Shown here: piece by piece, positions 34,036-43,629 of the stretch
Layout of the letters: every line of letters starts with the position of its first letter
How positions within the stretch are numbered: the first letter of the stretch is position 1
Assembly: GCA_019454105.1 (NCBI GenBank)
Contig: CP075364.1
Coordinates: 2,483,362-2,547,361, forward strand
Reading direction: 5' to 3'
DNA length: 64,000 nt
Source of the DNA: Fimbriimonadaceae bacterium
GTDB taxonomy: Bacteria; Armatimonadota; Fimbriimonadia; Fimbriimonadales; Fimbriimonadaceae
Notes under the pieces: generated by a model
Told to the model about the DNA's origin: nothing
What the model saw: only the letters and a program-made list of their open reading frames with translations
Database searches by the model: none
Translations under genes and position numbers: made by a program

Positions 34036-35095
34036 GCAGTTCCATTCCCTCCCGTATGGCGAGCGACTCCCAGGCAGCCTCCCGAACGTCGTGGTCGACC
34101 ATCTCCTCGACCAAGTTCTCGAACGAGGTCGCCGGTCGCCAACCGAGCTTGTTCCGGGCCTTGGAAGGGTCTCCCAGGAGAGTCTCGACTTCCGTTGGTC
34201 GATAGTACTTCGGATCGACCTCCACGAGGACACGACCCGTCTCCGGATCAATGCCCTTTTCTTCGACTCCAGAGCCCGACCACTCTAATCGGATTCCTGC
34301 TCGCTCGAAGGCCAGTTCTGTGAACTCGCGCACCGAATGTTGCTCGCCGGTCGCGATCACATAGTCGTCGGGCTCTTTCTCCTGAAGCATGAGCCACATG
34401 GCTTCGACATAGTCTCTCGCGTGGCCCCAGTCGCGCAAAGAGTCGAGGTTGCCCAGTGCCAACTTGTCTTGAAGCCCAAGCGCGATCCGGGCTGCTGCCC
34501 GAGTGATCTTGCGGGTCACGAACGTCTCTCCTCGCAATGGGGACTCGTGGTTGAAAAGGATCCCGTTCGACGCGTGGAGCCCATAAGCCTCGCGATAGTT
34601 GACCGTGATCCAATAGCCATAGAGTTTGGCCACCGCGTACGGGGAGCGAGGATAGAACGGGGTCGTCTCGCTTTGGGGCGTCTCACGAACCATTCCGTAG
34701 AGCTCTGAGGTCGAAGCTTGATAGAATCGGACGTCGTTCTCCATGCCAAGGATCCGAATCGCCTCAAGGAGACGGAGGGTTCCCAGGGCGTCGGCTTCGC
34801 CCGTGTAGTCCGGAGCGTCGAAACTCACTTTGACGTGGCTTTGAGCCCCCAAATTATAAATTTCGTGGGGTTGTACGTTTTGCAAGACCCTGACCAGAGA
34901 GATCGCGTCGGTCAGATCGCCGTAGTGCAAGAAGAAGGGGTGCCCCCGATCATTGAAAAGATGGTCAATCCGTTGGGTGTTGAATAGCGACGATCGCCGC
35001 TTGATCCCGTGGACCTCGTAACCTTTTTCCAGAAGCGACTCGGCCAGGTACGCTCCGTCCTGTCCGGTCACGCCAGTGATGAGGGCGCGCTTCAT
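33950..35095 (-). CDS. gmd: GDP-mannose 4,6-dehydratase
   Basis: A 381-residue SDR enzyme: [31 protein letters not shown] (NADP loop), then [13 protein letters not shown] with catalytic Thr/Ser and Glu, [15 protein letters not shown] (Tyr-x3-Lys), [16 protein letters not shown], and [11 protein letters not shown], all typical of GMD. The normal fold ends around EEMVDHDV; about 40 extra residues follow and overlap fcl, as if an old stop was lost. Start ATG at 35093-35095, five bases after the carbonic anhydrase stop. First step of GDP-fucose synthesis. Confidence 0.93.
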   Translation of the reverse strand: MKRALITGVTGQDGAYLAESLLEKGYEVHGIKRRSSLFNTQRIDHLFNDRGHPFFLHYGDLTDAISLVRVLQNVQPHEIYNLGAQSHVKVSFDAPDYTGEADALGTLRLLEAIRILGMENDVRFYQASTSELYGMVRETPQSETTPFYPRSPYAVAKLYGYWITVNYREAYGLHASNGILFNHESPLRGETFVTRKITRAAARIALGLQDKLALGNLDSLRDWGHARDYVEAMWLMLQEKEPDDYVIATGEQHSVREFTELAFERAGIRLEWSGSGVEEKGIDPETGRVLVEVDPKYYRPTEVETLLGDPSKARNKLGWRPATSFENLVEEMVDHDVREAAWESLAIREGMELHASVEEVGLDLYSRTQGARRILDTAKAA

Positions 35096-35100
35096 CGTGC

Positions 35101-35841
35101 TCAGTGCTTGGTGCCGATAAGGCCAGCCTGGTTCGGATGCTCGCCGAGCCACTGGATGTTGGCCGTCTCAATGTCATACACGGCGCCGATGATCTTCAGC
35201 TTGCCCTGGGCGACGAGGTGCTTGATCTCGCTGCTGTTGGAAATGAGGTCATGAATCGACTGGAACACGTTGCATTCAATGGCACACTGCACAAGGGCTT
35301 TTCCATTGACCCCTGGGTTCTTCGCCTTGGCCGTCTTGACGGCTGGGGTGATATTGTCGACCAGGGCCGGGATCGATCCTCCAACTTGGGCGTTCTCGAC
35401 GACAGCGGTGACGGCTCCGCACTTAGTGTGTCCGAGAACGACGAGGAGACGGGTGCCAAGGTGGCCACAACCGTATTCGGCGGTGCCGATCTCATCGGTG
35501 TCGGCGACATTGCCAGCGACTCGGATCACGAAGAGGTCGCCGATACCTTGGTCGAAGATGGTCTCGACCGGGACCCTCGAGTCTGCGCAAGAGAGGATCG
35601 TAGCGAAAGGCTTTTGACCGTTCGAGCCTGTCTCCTTGACCCGCTCGACTGTGGTTCGGGGCGTCTCGGGCTTGCCCGATACCCACCGATTGTGGCCCTC
35701 TTCTAGCATTCGCATGGCTTCTGCGGGGCCGATCGATGACGTGTCCTCGTTGCGGGGACTCAGGTTCAGATAGCCGAGCGCCAAACTGACTCCGATAACG
35801 CAAGTGCTGATTGTTGTCTGGATGTTCATGAATTTCCTCAT
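35101..35841 (-). CDS. Beta-class carbonic anhydrase with N-terminal membrane/signal segment
   Basis: A 246-residue beta-carbonic anhydrase. Zinc ligands Cys85-x-Asp87-x-Arg89 (SCADSR) and His138-x2-Cys141 (GHTKCGAV) are all present with the usual CADSR dyad, so it should interconvert CO2 and bicarbonate. The N-terminus ([25 protein letters not shown]) is hydrophobic and looks like an export signal or anchor, placing the enzyme in the periplasm. It lies just before gmd on the same strand and is divergent from the glycosidase gene. Confidence 0.88.
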   Translation of the reverse strand: MRKFMNIQTTISTCVIGVSLALGYLNLSPRNEDTSSIGPAEAMRMLEEGHNRWVSGKPETPRTTVERVKETGSNGQKPFATILSCADSRVPVETIFDQGIGDLFVIRVAGNVADTDEIGTAEYGCGHLGTRLLVVLGHTKCGAVTAVVENAQVGGSIPALVDNITPAVKTAKAKNPGVNGKALVQCAIECNVFQSIHDLISNSSEIKHLVAQGKLKIIGAVYDIETANIQWLGEHPNQAGLIGTKH

Positions 35842-35911
35842 ACCAGTCGTTCAGCAAAATTCTCGGCATCCTCTCCTGTCATTCTTAGTCACCTCCAGGT
35901 AGAACCTGCCC

Positions 35912-38377
35912 ATGAATCCGCATGCCGACTTGAACAAAGCTGGCTGGTCTGATCCAGAGTTCAGCCTGACTCCCTTTTGGTTCTGGAACGGCGATCTCGA
36001 ACCCCGCGAACTCCTGCGCCAAGTCGACGAGATGCTGGAGAAGGGGGTCAGGGCCTTTGTGATTCATGCTCGGACGGGCCTCAATCTCCCTTATCTGGGC
36101 GAAGAGTGGTTCGAACGCGTCGGCCTCGTGGTCGAGCGGGCTTCCCAGTTGGGCATGCACGTTTGGATCTATGACGAGGACAACTGGCCCTCCGGCTACG
36201 CCGGCGGCGCTGTCCTCGGGCGGGATCCAAGACTGACCCCTCAGTGCTTAGAGTGCGAAAGGGTCTGGCTGGACGATGGACAGGACATGGACTGGCCCCC
36301 TCAAGGAGTCAACGACCCCAGAGGGAGGGGGCAAGTTGTCACCGCGAACGCGGTGAGGGTCAAGTCGGTTCGTCCTCGACCAGCCGACCCCCTCGCCTGG
36401 CACGGACCGCATGTAGGCGAACCCAAACCTTGGTGGGACCGAGGAGGCAACGAGATAGAACTGGACAGCAAAGTCCAACGTTTGGGACTTGCGCCGGGAG
36501 ACACTCTGCGCGGTCAGCTTGGCAACGAAGGGCGCTGGCTCGTGGCCCTGTTCAGGCAACGGACGACCGAGTGGTACCCGGCTTACACTGACGAATACTA
36601 CGTTGACGTCCTCCATCCGCAAACGGCCAAAGTCTTCATCGAGACGACCCACGAACAATACTATCGAAGGTTTGGGCAACATTTCGGCAAGACGATCAGG
36701 GGTTTCTTCGTCGACGAACCGGGTCTTTATAACAATTTCTGGGATCGAAATCCCGGATCTGTCCCTTGGACGGACGACTTTGCCGAGTTCTTTGTCTCAA
36801 AGATGGGACGAGATCCGCGAGACTCTCTGATCTTGCTCTATGAGGACATTGAAGGGCACGAAGAGTTCCGATTCCTTTACTATGACTTTGTCGCTCAGAT
36901 CTTTGACGAAAGGTTCATGCAGCCGATTGCAGACTGGTGCGAGTTGCACGGAGTCTTGCTGACCGGACATTTGATGCTCGAGGAATTCATGGTTCCCATG
37001 GCCCGTTATGCCGGGAATCCTTTCCGAGCGCTCAAGTCTTTGCACATCCCGGGGGTGGACAGGATCGACGAAGTCTATGAGAAGACGGCTGAGCGGATCG
37101 CCTCAAGCGTGGCCCACCTGGCAGGTCGCGACCGATGCCTCAGCGAGACGTATGCTTGTATCGGATGGAAGCTCGCCCCGCCCTACATGAAGGCGATTCT
37201 TGACTATCAACTGGCTCGGGGAGTCAACATGGTCGCCCCCCACGCCTTCTATTATTCTATCGAGGGCTTCCGGGCGCACGAGTCGCCTCCGAGCGAGTTT
37301 TTTCAAAACCCTTGGTGGGAGGATTTCAAGCCGTTTGCCGAGTATGCGGCGTGCGCGTCCCAATCGATGAGCGAGGGACGACCGAAAAAGGACTTTCTTG
37401 TCTATTACCCGATCGAATCCGTGACGGCCCTGATCACTCCAGACTGGCCCCCAGGTCGCGACTCAGGACCGACGGAATGGTGGCAACTGCCCCATGCGTG
37501 GCACCCTGCCGTACGGATCGACCGCGAGTTTGTCAACCTGGTCGTCCAATTAGAGCAAGACGGGTTCGACTTCGACCTGATCGACCACTCGTTCCTGGCC
37601 ATGGCCTCGGTCGAAGAGGCCGAGGAAGGGGCTTGCCTGGTCTGTGGCCACGTCACCGTCGACCGGCTCGTCGTCCCGTTCGTCCACTGGCTGGCGCCGT
37701 CCACTCTCGAGAAGATCCAAGAGTTTCAGGAGGCAGGCGGACAAGTGATCACCTTCGACAGTCCGGCCATCCCCCTGAACCAGAGAACGGTCGAGGTCGC
37801 CTCTGGTGCCCTTGGCGCCTTGAGCCTGGCTCTCGGAGCCCGAGATGAGGTCTTGTCGACCGAGCTTGTCCCTAGCGTCCGGGATCCTCAACGGGCCGAG
37901 AGGGACACTCGGGGCTTGCCAGCCAGGTGCAGCCGGACAACCGAAGCAGGGGAAACGGTCCATTTGGGGGCGAAGCCGTTCGCAGCCCCTGGGATCGGAC
38001 CACCAGGCGGGCCTCAATCCAGTTCGAAGGAAGTCGCCCTTGACTGGACGGTCGAGGGACGACCTTCCAACGATCCTGTGACGGAAACAGCGCAAAGCGG
38101 CCCTCATGCCACAGTCCGAACCTATGAGGCCAAGTTCGATTGGCCGTTCCCGGGCCAAAGGGCGCGGCTCACTGCCTATGGCCGCGAGACCATGCGCACG
38201 GCGCTCAACGGAGTCGATCTTGGCCCACGCGCCTTTCCGCCCTATGTTTGGGAACTTGGTGAGCCCCTGCCGAGCGGTAATCAGTTGAAAGTCCGCGTCA
38301 CCGGCACCCTGACCTGGCAGATCGAGGGTCGCTTCCGGGCATTTGGCCTCACGTCAACCGTGCTGGAAGCGGTTTGA
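35912..38377 (+). CDS. Large glycoside hydrolase, GH106/alpha-L-rhamnosidase-like
   Basis: An 821-residue protein without a signal peptide. The N-terminus LTPFWFWNGDLEPRELLRQVDEMLEKGVRAFVIHARTGL is the opening of the GH106-like TIM barrel; IYDEDNWPSGYAGG, GFFVDEPGLYNNF (a likely catalytic Glu) and LSETYACIGWKLAPPYMKAILDYQLARGVN follow. The last ~100 residues form a beta-sandwich of GH2 N-terminal-like type (TYEAKFDWPFPGQRARL, MRTALNGVDLGPRAFPPYVW). Family members remove rhamnose from plant or bacterial glycans. Its gene is immediately followed by the ribosomal cluster promoter. Confidence 0.72.
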   Translation: MNPHADLNKAGWSDPEFSLTPFWFWNGDLEPRELLRQVDEMLEKGVRAFVIHARTGLNLPYLGEEWFERVGLVVERASQLGMHVWIYDEDNWPSGYAGGAVLGRDPRLTPQCLECERVWLDDGQDMDWPPQGVNDPRGRGQVVTANAVRVKSVRPRPADPLAWHGPHVGEPKPWWDRGGNEIELDSKVQRLGLAPGDTLRGQLGNEGRWLVALFRQRTTEWYPAYTDEYYVDVLHPQTAKVFIETTHEQYYRRFGQHFGKTIRGFFVDEPGLYNNFWDRNPGSVPWTDDFAEFFVSKMGRDPRDSLILLYEDIEGHEEFRFLYYDFVAQIFDERFMQPIADWCELHGVLLTGHLMLEEFMVPMARYAGNPFRALKSLHIPGVDRIDEVYEKTAERIASSVAHLAGRDRCLSETYACIGWKLAPPYMKAILDYQLARGVNMVAPHAFYYSIEGFRAHESPPSEFFQNPWWEDFKPFAEYAACASQSMSEGRPKKDFLVYYPIESVTALITPDWPPGRDSGPTEWWQLPHAWHPAVRIDREFVNLVVQLEQDGFDFDLIDHSFLAMASVEEAEEGACLVCGHVTVDRLVVPFVHWLAPSTLEKIQEFQEAGGQVITFDSPAIPLNQRTVEVASGALGALSLALGARDEVLSTELVPSVRDPQRAERDTRGLPARCSRTTEAGETVHLGAKPFAAPGIGPPGGPQSSSKEVALDWTVEGRPSNDPVTETAQSGPHATVRTYEAKFDWPFPGQRARLTAYGRETMRTALNGVDLGPRAFPPYVWELGEPLPSGNQLKVRVTGTLTWQIEGRFRAFGLTSTVLEAV

Positions 38378-38415
38378 CGGCACGGAAGGGCCCCTGGGCC
38401 TGAGGGCTGCAAAGG

Positions 38416-38421
38416 TATCAT
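38416..38421 (+). promoter_or_regulatory. Candidate -10 of the rpsN-adk operon
   Basis: TATCAT within GGTATCATCCGC, 157 bp before rpsN; the same 12 bases precede rpmJ at 45435. CGGAAGGG lies 33 bp upstream (38383) here and 35 bp upstream at the second site. No good -35 is present at the usual distance. A hairpin GCCCGC...GCGGGC (~38429-38451) opens the leader. Confidence 0.45.
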
Positions 38422-38577
38422 CCGCCGTTGCCCGCGTGTTCGTCAGGCGGGCGCGACAACCAAAGCCACGGGCCAGGTGGAAAGGGAACCGGTCTCCAGG
38501 CAACCCGCGAGGGACCACGAGACCCCAGCAGAAAGGCCACCCGACCAAACCAGCCCGGCAACGGTGGGAAATCCTTT

Positions 38578-38763
38578 ATGGCCAAGACCTGTCTGATCGT
38601 CAAACAGAAGCAAAAGCCCAAGTTCAAAGTCCGAGGCTACAACCGATGCAGCCAGTGCGGACGCGACTCCGGCTACATCCGCTACTTCGGCATCTGCCGC
38701 ATTTGTTTTCGCGAGATGGCCCACAAAGGCCTGCTCCCCGGCGTGAAGAAGTCGAGTTGGTGA
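38578..38763 (+). CDS. rpsN: 30S ribosomal protein S14, zinc (type Z) form
   Basis: A 61-residue protein with the zinc ribbon CSQCG and CRICF and the basic start [19 protein letters not shown], matching the short zinc-bearing S14. S14 sits in the 30S head. The longer frame lacks family character, and GGTGGGAAATCCTTT precedes the ATG. It is the first gene of a ribosomal run: rplE and the genes before it in the usual spc operon are not upstream, where a glycosidase lies instead. Confidence 0.95.
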   Translation: MAKTCLIVKQKQKPKFKVRGYNRCSQCGRDSGYIRYFGICRICFREMAHKGLLPGVKKSSW

Positions 38764-38770
38764 GGGAAGA

Positions 38771-39166
38771 ATGCACAGCGACCCAATCGCCGACCTCCTC
38801 GCACGGATCAAGAACGGGCTCAACGCCAGCCACATGTCAGTGGATGCTCCGATGAGCAAGATCAAGCTGGAGATACTCAAAGTCCTTCAGTCAGAAGGCT
38901 TCGTGAGCAGTTACGAAGTGATCACGGAGGGCAAGTTCCCGAGCGTCCGAGTCCACCTGAAGTACGACGCGCGCCGCAAGCCGGTCATCAATCAGATGCG
39001 CCGAGTGAGCAAGCCCGGACTTCGAATCTACAAAGGCACCGACGAACTCAGGCCGCTCCGAAGCGGTCTCGCGACCCGCATCATGACGACCAGCCAAGGG
39101 GTCATGACCGACCGAGAGGCCCGTCGCCGAAAGATCGGCGGCGAGGTGCTCGCCGAGGTCTGGTAA
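38771..39166 (+). CDS. rpsH: 30S ribosomal protein S8
   Basis: A 131-residue protein starting MHSDPIADLLARIKNGL with the C-terminal RRRKIGGEVLAEVW typical of S8, which binds the central 16S domain. It begins 7 bp after rpsN with GAGGGAAG as ribosome binding site. In E. coli S8 represses the spc operon at the rplE start; as rplE is not here, that site must be elsewhere or lost. Confidence 0.96.
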   Translation: MHSDPIADLLARIKNGLNASHMSVDAPMSKIKLEILKVLQSEGFVSSYEVITEGKFPSVRVHLKYDARRKPVINQMRRVSKPGLRIYKGTDELRPLRSGLATRIMTTSQGVMTDREARRRKIGGEVLAEVW

Positions 39167-39184
39167 GGGAGGAACGAAGAAAAG

Positions 39185-39739
39185 ATGTCACGAATCGGTT
39201 TGCGCCCCATCCCCATCCCCGACAAAGTCTCGGTGGAAGTGGAGAACGGCCTCATCACCGTCAAGGGCCCCAAAGGCGAACTTGCGGTGCGTATCGCGGC
39301 TGAACTCGAGGTCAAGCAAGAGAACGGCGCCGTCACAGTGAGCCGTCCCAACAACGATCGCCAGAACCGGAGCCAGCACGGATTGGCCCGTACTCTGATC
39401 AACAACATGGTCGAAGGGGTCACCAACGGCCACAAGAAGACTCTGGAGATCCATGGCGTCGGCTACCGCGCGGCGCTTCAGGGCAAGACCTTGAACCTTT
39501 CGCTTGGCTACAGCCACCCGGTCACGATCACCCCGCCAAACGGCGTGGAGTTCCAGGTGGTGCAAGACGAGAAGGCCAGGACCACCCAGATCGTCGTCAG
39601 CGGAATCGACAAAGCCCTCGTCGGCCAGATCGCCGCCGATGTCCGCAAGTCCCGCCGCCCCGACCCCTATAAAGGGAAGGGAGTCCGCTACCAAGGCGAA
39701 GTCGTGAAGCTCCGACCCGGCAAGAGAGCAGGCAAGTAA
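39185..39739 (+). CDS. rplF: 50S ribosomal protein L6
   Basis: A 184-residue two-domain protein with [25 protein letters not shown] and the C-terminal [15 protein letters not shown] signature of L6, which lies near the factor-binding site of the 50S. It follows rpsH by 18 bp with GGGAGG upstream. Confidence 0.97.
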   Translation: MSRIGLRPIPIPDKVSVEVENGLITVKGPKGELAVRIAAELEVKQENGAVTVSRPNNDRQNRSQHGLARTLINNMVEGVTNGHKKTLEIHGVGYRAALQGKTLNLSLGYSHPVTITPPNGVEFQVVQDEKARTTQIVVSGIDKALVGQIAADVRKSRRPDPYKGKGVRYQGEVVKLRPGKRAGK

Positions 39740-39741
39740 CC

Positions 39742-40095
39742 ATGGCAACCAAGACACGCAGCGACATGCGGGTAGTGCGGCACAAGCGGGTCCGCAAGAA
39801 ACTCCACGGAACCGGAGAACGTCCCCGCCTGGCTGTCTTCCGGAGCGGGAAGCACATCAGCGCGCAAATCATCGACGACGTGGCCGGGCACACGATGGCC
39901 GCGGCCAGCTCCCAGGAGAAAGACCTGTCCGCCACCGACAACGTCTCAGGGGCCAAGAAGGTCGGGCTCGCCCTGGCCGAGCGAGCCAAAAAGGCCGGTA
40001 TCGCCTCCGTCGTCTTCGACCGGGGAGGGTTCCGCTACCACGGCGTGGTGGCGGCCCTGGCCGACGGCGCCCGAGAGGGAGGGTTGGAGTTTTAA
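39742..40095 (+). CDS. rplR: 50S ribosomal protein L18
   Basis: A 117-residue protein with the 5S-rRNA-binding pattern [20 protein letters not shown] and the C-terminal [28 protein letters not shown] block. The start is 2 bp after rplF. Role: anchoring 5S rRNA in the central protuberance. Confidence 0.97.
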   Translation: MATKTRSDMRVVRHKRVRKKLHGTGERPRLAVFRSGKHISAQIIDDVAGHTMAAASSQEKDLSATDNVSGAKKVGLALAERAKKAGIASVVFDRGGFRYHGVVAALADGAREGGLEF

Positions 40096-40096
40096 G

Positions 40097-40687
40097 ATGG
40101 GAAGAGGTCCAAGACTCACAGGTCGGCGACAGCCGTCGAACCAAGGACGTGACGGCAGGCAGCCCGAAGGGCCCCAGCTCGACGTCCGCGTCATCCGGTC
40201 GAACAAGGTCTTCAAGACCCACAAGGGCGGCAAGACCGCCTCGTGGTCGATCCTCGTCGTCGTTGGCGACAACAAAGGCCAAATGGGGGTCGGCATGGGC
40301 AAGGCCCGGGGGATCCCCGACGCTATTCGAAAGGCCGAAGAGGCCGCACGAAAGAACATGTTCTCCATTCCGATGATCGGCACCACGATTCCCCATGAGG
40401 TGACGGCCCGGTTCGGCTCTTCCACCGTCGTGCTCAAGCCGGCATCGCCCGGCACCGGCGTCAAAGCCGGGTCGGCCGTGCGGCAATGCCTCGAAGCGGC
40501 CGGGGTGCACGACGTGCTCGCCAAATGTCTCGGCTCACGCAACGGCACGAACGTCGCTTACGCCACCGTCAAGGCGGTCAAGGAGCTCCTCGCCCCGGAG
40601 GCCATCTCGGCCAAGCGGAGTATGGACGTGAACGAACTCGTTCCCTGGCTCGCCAAGGCCAGGAAAGAGGAGGCCGACCATGCTTAA
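40097..40687 (+). CDS. rpsE: 30S ribosomal protein S5
   Basis: A 196-residue protein with the S5 double-stranded RNA-binding domain (KTHKGGKTASWSILVVVGDNKGQMGVGMGKA) and the second domain GTTIPHEVTARFGSSTVVLKPASPGTGVKAG. It acts in decoding accuracy at the 30S mRNA entry. An N-terminal Gly/Arg/Gln-rich segment of ~40 residues precedes the first domain. Its end overlaps rpmD by 8 bp. Confidence 0.97.
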   Translation: MGRGPRLTGRRQPSNQGRDGRQPEGPQLDVRVIRSNKVFKTHKGGKTASWSILVVVGDNKGQMGVGMGKARGIPDAIRKAEEAARKNMFSIPMIGTTIPHEVTARFGSSTVVLKPASPGTGVKAGSAVRQCLEAAGVHDVLAKCLGSRNGTNVAYATVKAVKELLAPEAISAKRSMDVNELVPWLAKARKEEADHA

Positions 40688-40970
40688 GATCACTTTGAAG
40701 CGAAGTATGATCGGCGAGGTGCCAAAGAACCGCTTGACCGCGCAGGCCCTCGGGCTCCGCAAGACCGGACGGTTCGTCTATCAGGAGGACACCCCCTCGG
40801 TCCGTGGCATGATCCACCAGATCAAGGAGTTCCTCACAGTCGAGACCGTCGACGGTGTCACTAAGGTTCGGAAGCGACAAGGAAAGGCCGCTGAATCCAT
40901 CGCCGCCGCAACTCCCGAACCCAAGAAGGTAACGAAGAAGAAGACCTCGAAGGAGGCGACAACGGAATGA
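40680..40970 (+). CDS. rpmD: 50S ribosomal protein L30 with basic C-terminal tail
   Basis: A 96-residue protein; the first ~60 residues are L30 ([30 protein letters not shown], then [12 protein letters not shown]). L30 is normally ~60 residues; here ~35 extra residues rich in Lys, Ala, Thr and Glu ([18 protein letters not shown]) follow. The stop overlaps the rplO ATG as ATGA. The extension probably lies on the ribosome surface. Confidence 0.94.
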   Translation: MLKITLKRSMIGEVPKNRLTAQALGLRKTGRFVYQEDTPSVRGMIHQIKEFLTVETVDGVTKVRKRQGKAAESIAAATPEPKKVTKKKTSKEATTE

Positions 40971-41491
40971 ACAGGCACGAACTTCGGCCCGCCAAGGGCT
41001 CGACCAAGCGGCGGCGACGAGTCGCCCGCGGCATCGGCAGCGGAATGGGCAAGACCGCCACGCGCGGCACCAAAGGCCAGAAAGCCCGGCGCCAGATCAA
41101 ACCATGGTTCGAGGGCGGACAAACCCCCATCCACCGGCGACTTCCCGTGAAGAAGGGCTTCCGCAACATCAACCACAAGGAGTACGCGATCGTCAACGTC
41201 TCGGCCCTGGACAAGCACTTCTCGGCCGGCAACGAGGTCACCGAAGAGGCCCTCATCAAACTCGGGCTCATCCACCCCGACATGGACGGCCTGAAGATCT
41301 TGGGCCAAGGCGACTTGGGCAAGTCTCTCAAGGTGACGGCGCACCTCTTCAGCGCGTCGGCCAAGGCCAAGATCGAGAAAGCGGGAGGCACGGCCAACCA
41401 GCTCCCTCAGCCAGCCAAGTGGACCCCGAAAGAGAAGGTCAAGGCTGACAACAAGCAACCCAAGGACAAGAAGGTCAAGAAGGACAAGTAA
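40967..41491 (+). CDS. rplO: 50S ribosomal protein L15
   Basis: A 174-residue protein with the L15 signature [38 protein letters not shown] and [18 protein letters not shown]. The family's end is near ANQLPQ; a Lys-rich tail of ~25 residues ([20 protein letters not shown]) is added. Positioned before secY as in most bacteria, with 3 bp between. Confidence 0.96.
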   Translation: MNRHELRPAKGSTKRRRRVARGIGSGMGKTATRGTKGQKARRQIKPWFEGGQTPIHRRLPVKKGFRNINHKEYAIVNVSALDKHFSAGNEVTEEALIKLGLIHPDMDGLKILGQGDLGKSLKVTAHLFSASAKAKIEKAGGTANQLPQPAKWTPKEKVKADNKQPKDKKVKKDK

Positions 41492-41494
41492 GAC

Positions 41495-42853
41495 ATGAGC
41501 GCGGCGGTACTCGGCGGAGGGGGCGGTGGCCCCAGTGACAAGAGCCTCAAACTAGGGCTCGCCGATACCCTGCGCCTCGCATGGTCCGACGAGGATCTCC
41601 GTGGACGGCTCCAATTCGTCTTGATGATCTTCGCCGTGTACGCCCTCGGTGTCCATGTCGTCGTGCCTGTGCCAGGGGTCGACCCGGCCTCCATGGCCCG
41701 GCTCCTTGAAGGCAACCAGTTCTTCGCCCTTCTGAACACGATCGGTGGCGGCGCGTTCAAGCGGCTTTCGATCCTCGCCCTCGGGCTCGGCCCCTACATC
41801 ACTTCGAGCATCATCATGCAGGTCATGAGCCTGGCCAACCCGAAGTGGAAGCAGGAGATGCAAGAAGGGGGCGAATACGCCAGACGGCAGCAGAACCGGC
41901 GCACCCGGCTCCTGACACTGGCCCTCTGCTTGTTCCAAGGCTTCGGCTTGCTCCAGCTAATGGGTAACAGCATCCCGCAGGTCGCTTCGATGCACATGGG
42001 TCTCAAGGCCGCCATTGTCGTCTTCTGGATGGCGGGGTCGATGTTCCTCCTCTGGCTCGGCGAGCAGGTGAGCGAGCGTGGGATCGGGAACGGCGTCTCC
42101 TTGCTGATCTTCGCGGGCATCGTGATCTCGCTCCCCTCGCTGGCCCAAATCCTCTATTCGTCAGCACTGGCGGGAAGCATCGGCTGGTGGCAGGTCGGCA
42201 TCGTCATCGTCATGTTCATCGCCGTCACTTGGGCCATCGTCTACTTCACCATCGCCCAGCGGCGGATTCCTATCCAGCACATGAGGAGGTCGTATGGCAC
42301 CAAGAGCGTCGGGGGCCATACCAGCTATCTGCCTGTCAGCGTCAACATGGCCGGTGTCATCCCCGTGATCTTCGCCATGGCTCTGATCTACATGCCCCAG
42401 CAGTTCGCGGCCGCTTTCCCAGCCACCCACCCGGCGCACCTGTTCATGATGGAGGTCGGCCGGTTCTTCAGCCCGAACTTCAGCCAATGGCAGGGTTGGG
42501 TCGGTGCGGCCGTCTATGCGACGCTCATCTTCGGATTCACCTACATGTGGAACGCGATGACGTACAACGTCGAGGACATCTCGAACAACCTGAAGAAGCA
42601 TGGCTCCTATATCCCCGGCGTCCGGCCCGGCAAGCAGACCAAGGACTTCCTGGACGGTGTCATCTCCCGCGTCACGTTCGTCGGTGCGACGTTCCTGGCG
42701 GCGGTGGCCCTCACACAGTTCGTCTTTCCGCTCATCGCGCCCGTCCAGCAGCTGGGACTCATCGGTGGCACGTCGATCCTCATCATGGTGAGCGTCGCCC
42801 TTGAGACGATGCGCCAGATCGAGGCCAACATTCTCGTGAAGCAGTACGACTGA
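41495..42853 (+). CDS. secY: Preprotein translocase subunit SecY
   Basis: A 452-residue protein with ten membrane helices. Hallmarks: GGGAFKRLSILALGLGPYITSSIIMQ (helix 2 and plug region), GEQVSERGIGNGVSLLIFAGI, RRIPIQHMRRSYGT (loop contacting ribosome and SecA), and PGKQTKDFLDGVISRVTFVGA. It forms the inner-membrane protein channel. The N-terminus is Gly-rich (LGGGGGGPSD). Typical position between rplO and adk. Confidence 0.97.
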   Translation: MSAAVLGGGGGGPSDKSLKLGLADTLRLAWSDEDLRGRLQFVLMIFAVYALGVHVVVPVPGVDPASMARLLEGNQFFALLNTIGGGAFKRLSILALGLGPYITSSIIMQVMSLANPKWKQEMQEGGEYARRQQNRRTRLLTLALCLFQGFGLLQLMGNSIPQVASMHMGLKAAIVVFWMAGSMFLLWLGEQVSERGIGNGVSLLIFAGIVISLPSLAQILYSSALAGSIGWWQVGIVIVMFIAVTWAIVYFTIAQRRIPIQHMRRSYGTKSVGGHTSYLPVSVNMAGVIPVIFAMALIYMPQQFAAAFPATHPAHLFMMEVGRFFSPNFSQWQGWVGAAVYATLIFGFTYMWNAMTYNVEDISNNLKKHGSYIPGVRPGKQTKDFLDGVISRVTFVGATFLAAVALTQFVFPLIAPVQQLGLIGGTSILIMVSVALETMRQIEANILVKQYD

Positions 42854-42863
42854 GGCGAAATTG

Positions 42864-43511
42864 ATGCGAATGATCTTGGTCGGGCCACCGGGGGTCGGCA
42901 AAGGCACCCAGGCCGCCCTGCTCGAACAGCGCACCGGGGCCAAGCCTCTTTCGTCCGGAGTGATCTTCCGATCCGAGATCGAGGCGGAGACCGATCTGGG
43001 GCAGCTTGCCAAGAGCTATATCGACCGGGGCGAGCTCGTCCCCAACGGCATCACGATCCAAATGATGGTCAAGCGGCTCCGGGCTCCCGAGATCCGGGCC
43101 AAAGGGTTCGTGCTCGACGGATTTCCCAGGACCGTGCGCCAAGCCGAAGCCCTGGACGAGGAACTCGCTAAAGAAGACATCCGACTCCATCGGGTCGCGT
43201 CGCTCGAGGTTTCGGACGAGGTCGTCGTCGCACGGCTCGGCGGCCGCATTGGGTGCACCAAATGCGGCGAGATCTACCATCAAGTGACCAAGCCGCCGAA
43301 GCGCGAGGGGCTGTGCGACAAGTGCAACTCCCCGCTCTTTGTGCGCAAGGACGACCAACCCGAGACGATTCGCGAGCGCCTCCGCGTGTTCCATGAGCAG
43401 ACCGCCCCCGTGGTCGACTACTACGAGGCCAGCGGGCTGCTCAAAAGGATCAACGGCGACCAACCGACCGAGACGGTCTACTCAGAGATCGTCGCCGGGC
43501 TGACGGGTTGA
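42864..43511 (+). CDS. adk: Adenylate kinase, zinc-lid form
   Basis: A 215-residue enzyme (ATP + AMP to 2 ADP). P-loop GPPGVGKGT at 7-15, AMP-site DGFPRTVRQAEAL, and a lid with CTKCG and CDKCN, four Cys that bind zinc as in Gram-positive type adenylate kinases. ATG at 42864 is preferred over the TTG three bases earlier because TGAGG lies 8 bases before it. Last gene of the first ribosomal unit; a reversed gene follows. Confidence 0.95.
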   Translation: MRMILVGPPGVGKGTQAALLEQRTGAKPLSSGVIFRSEIEAETDLGQLAKSYIDRGELVPNGITIQMMVKRLRAPEIRAKGFVLDGFPRTVRQAEALDEELAKEDIRLHRVASLEVSDEVVVARLGGRIGCTKCGEIYHQVTKPPKREGLCDKCNSPLFVRKDDQPETIRERLRVFHEQTAPVVDYYEASGLLKRINGDQPTETVYSEIVAGLTG

Positions 43512-43557
43512 AGAAGTGTTTCGGACTGGTTCGTGGCCCAGACTGCGGCTGAGGTCA

Positions 43558-43577
43558 GCCTGTCTCGAAAGACAAGC
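43558..43577. terminator. Hairpin between adk and the reversed HEAT gene
   Basis: GCCTGTCT and AGACAAGC form an 8 bp stem with one G-U pair around CGAA (TTCG on the minus strand, a stable tetraloop). There is no T-run, but the position between two convergent genes suits a bidirectional terminator. Confidence 0.4.
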
Positions 43578-43629
43578 CCACCGCCGTGAAACCCGCGGCT
43601 TCCGGTCGTAGCCAAGGCTCCCGAGACGC

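Noticed and set aside
38374-38421. TTGACG at 38374 as -35 of the rpsN promoter
   Set aside because: It is 36 bases from the TATCAT box, far beyond the 16-19 base range.
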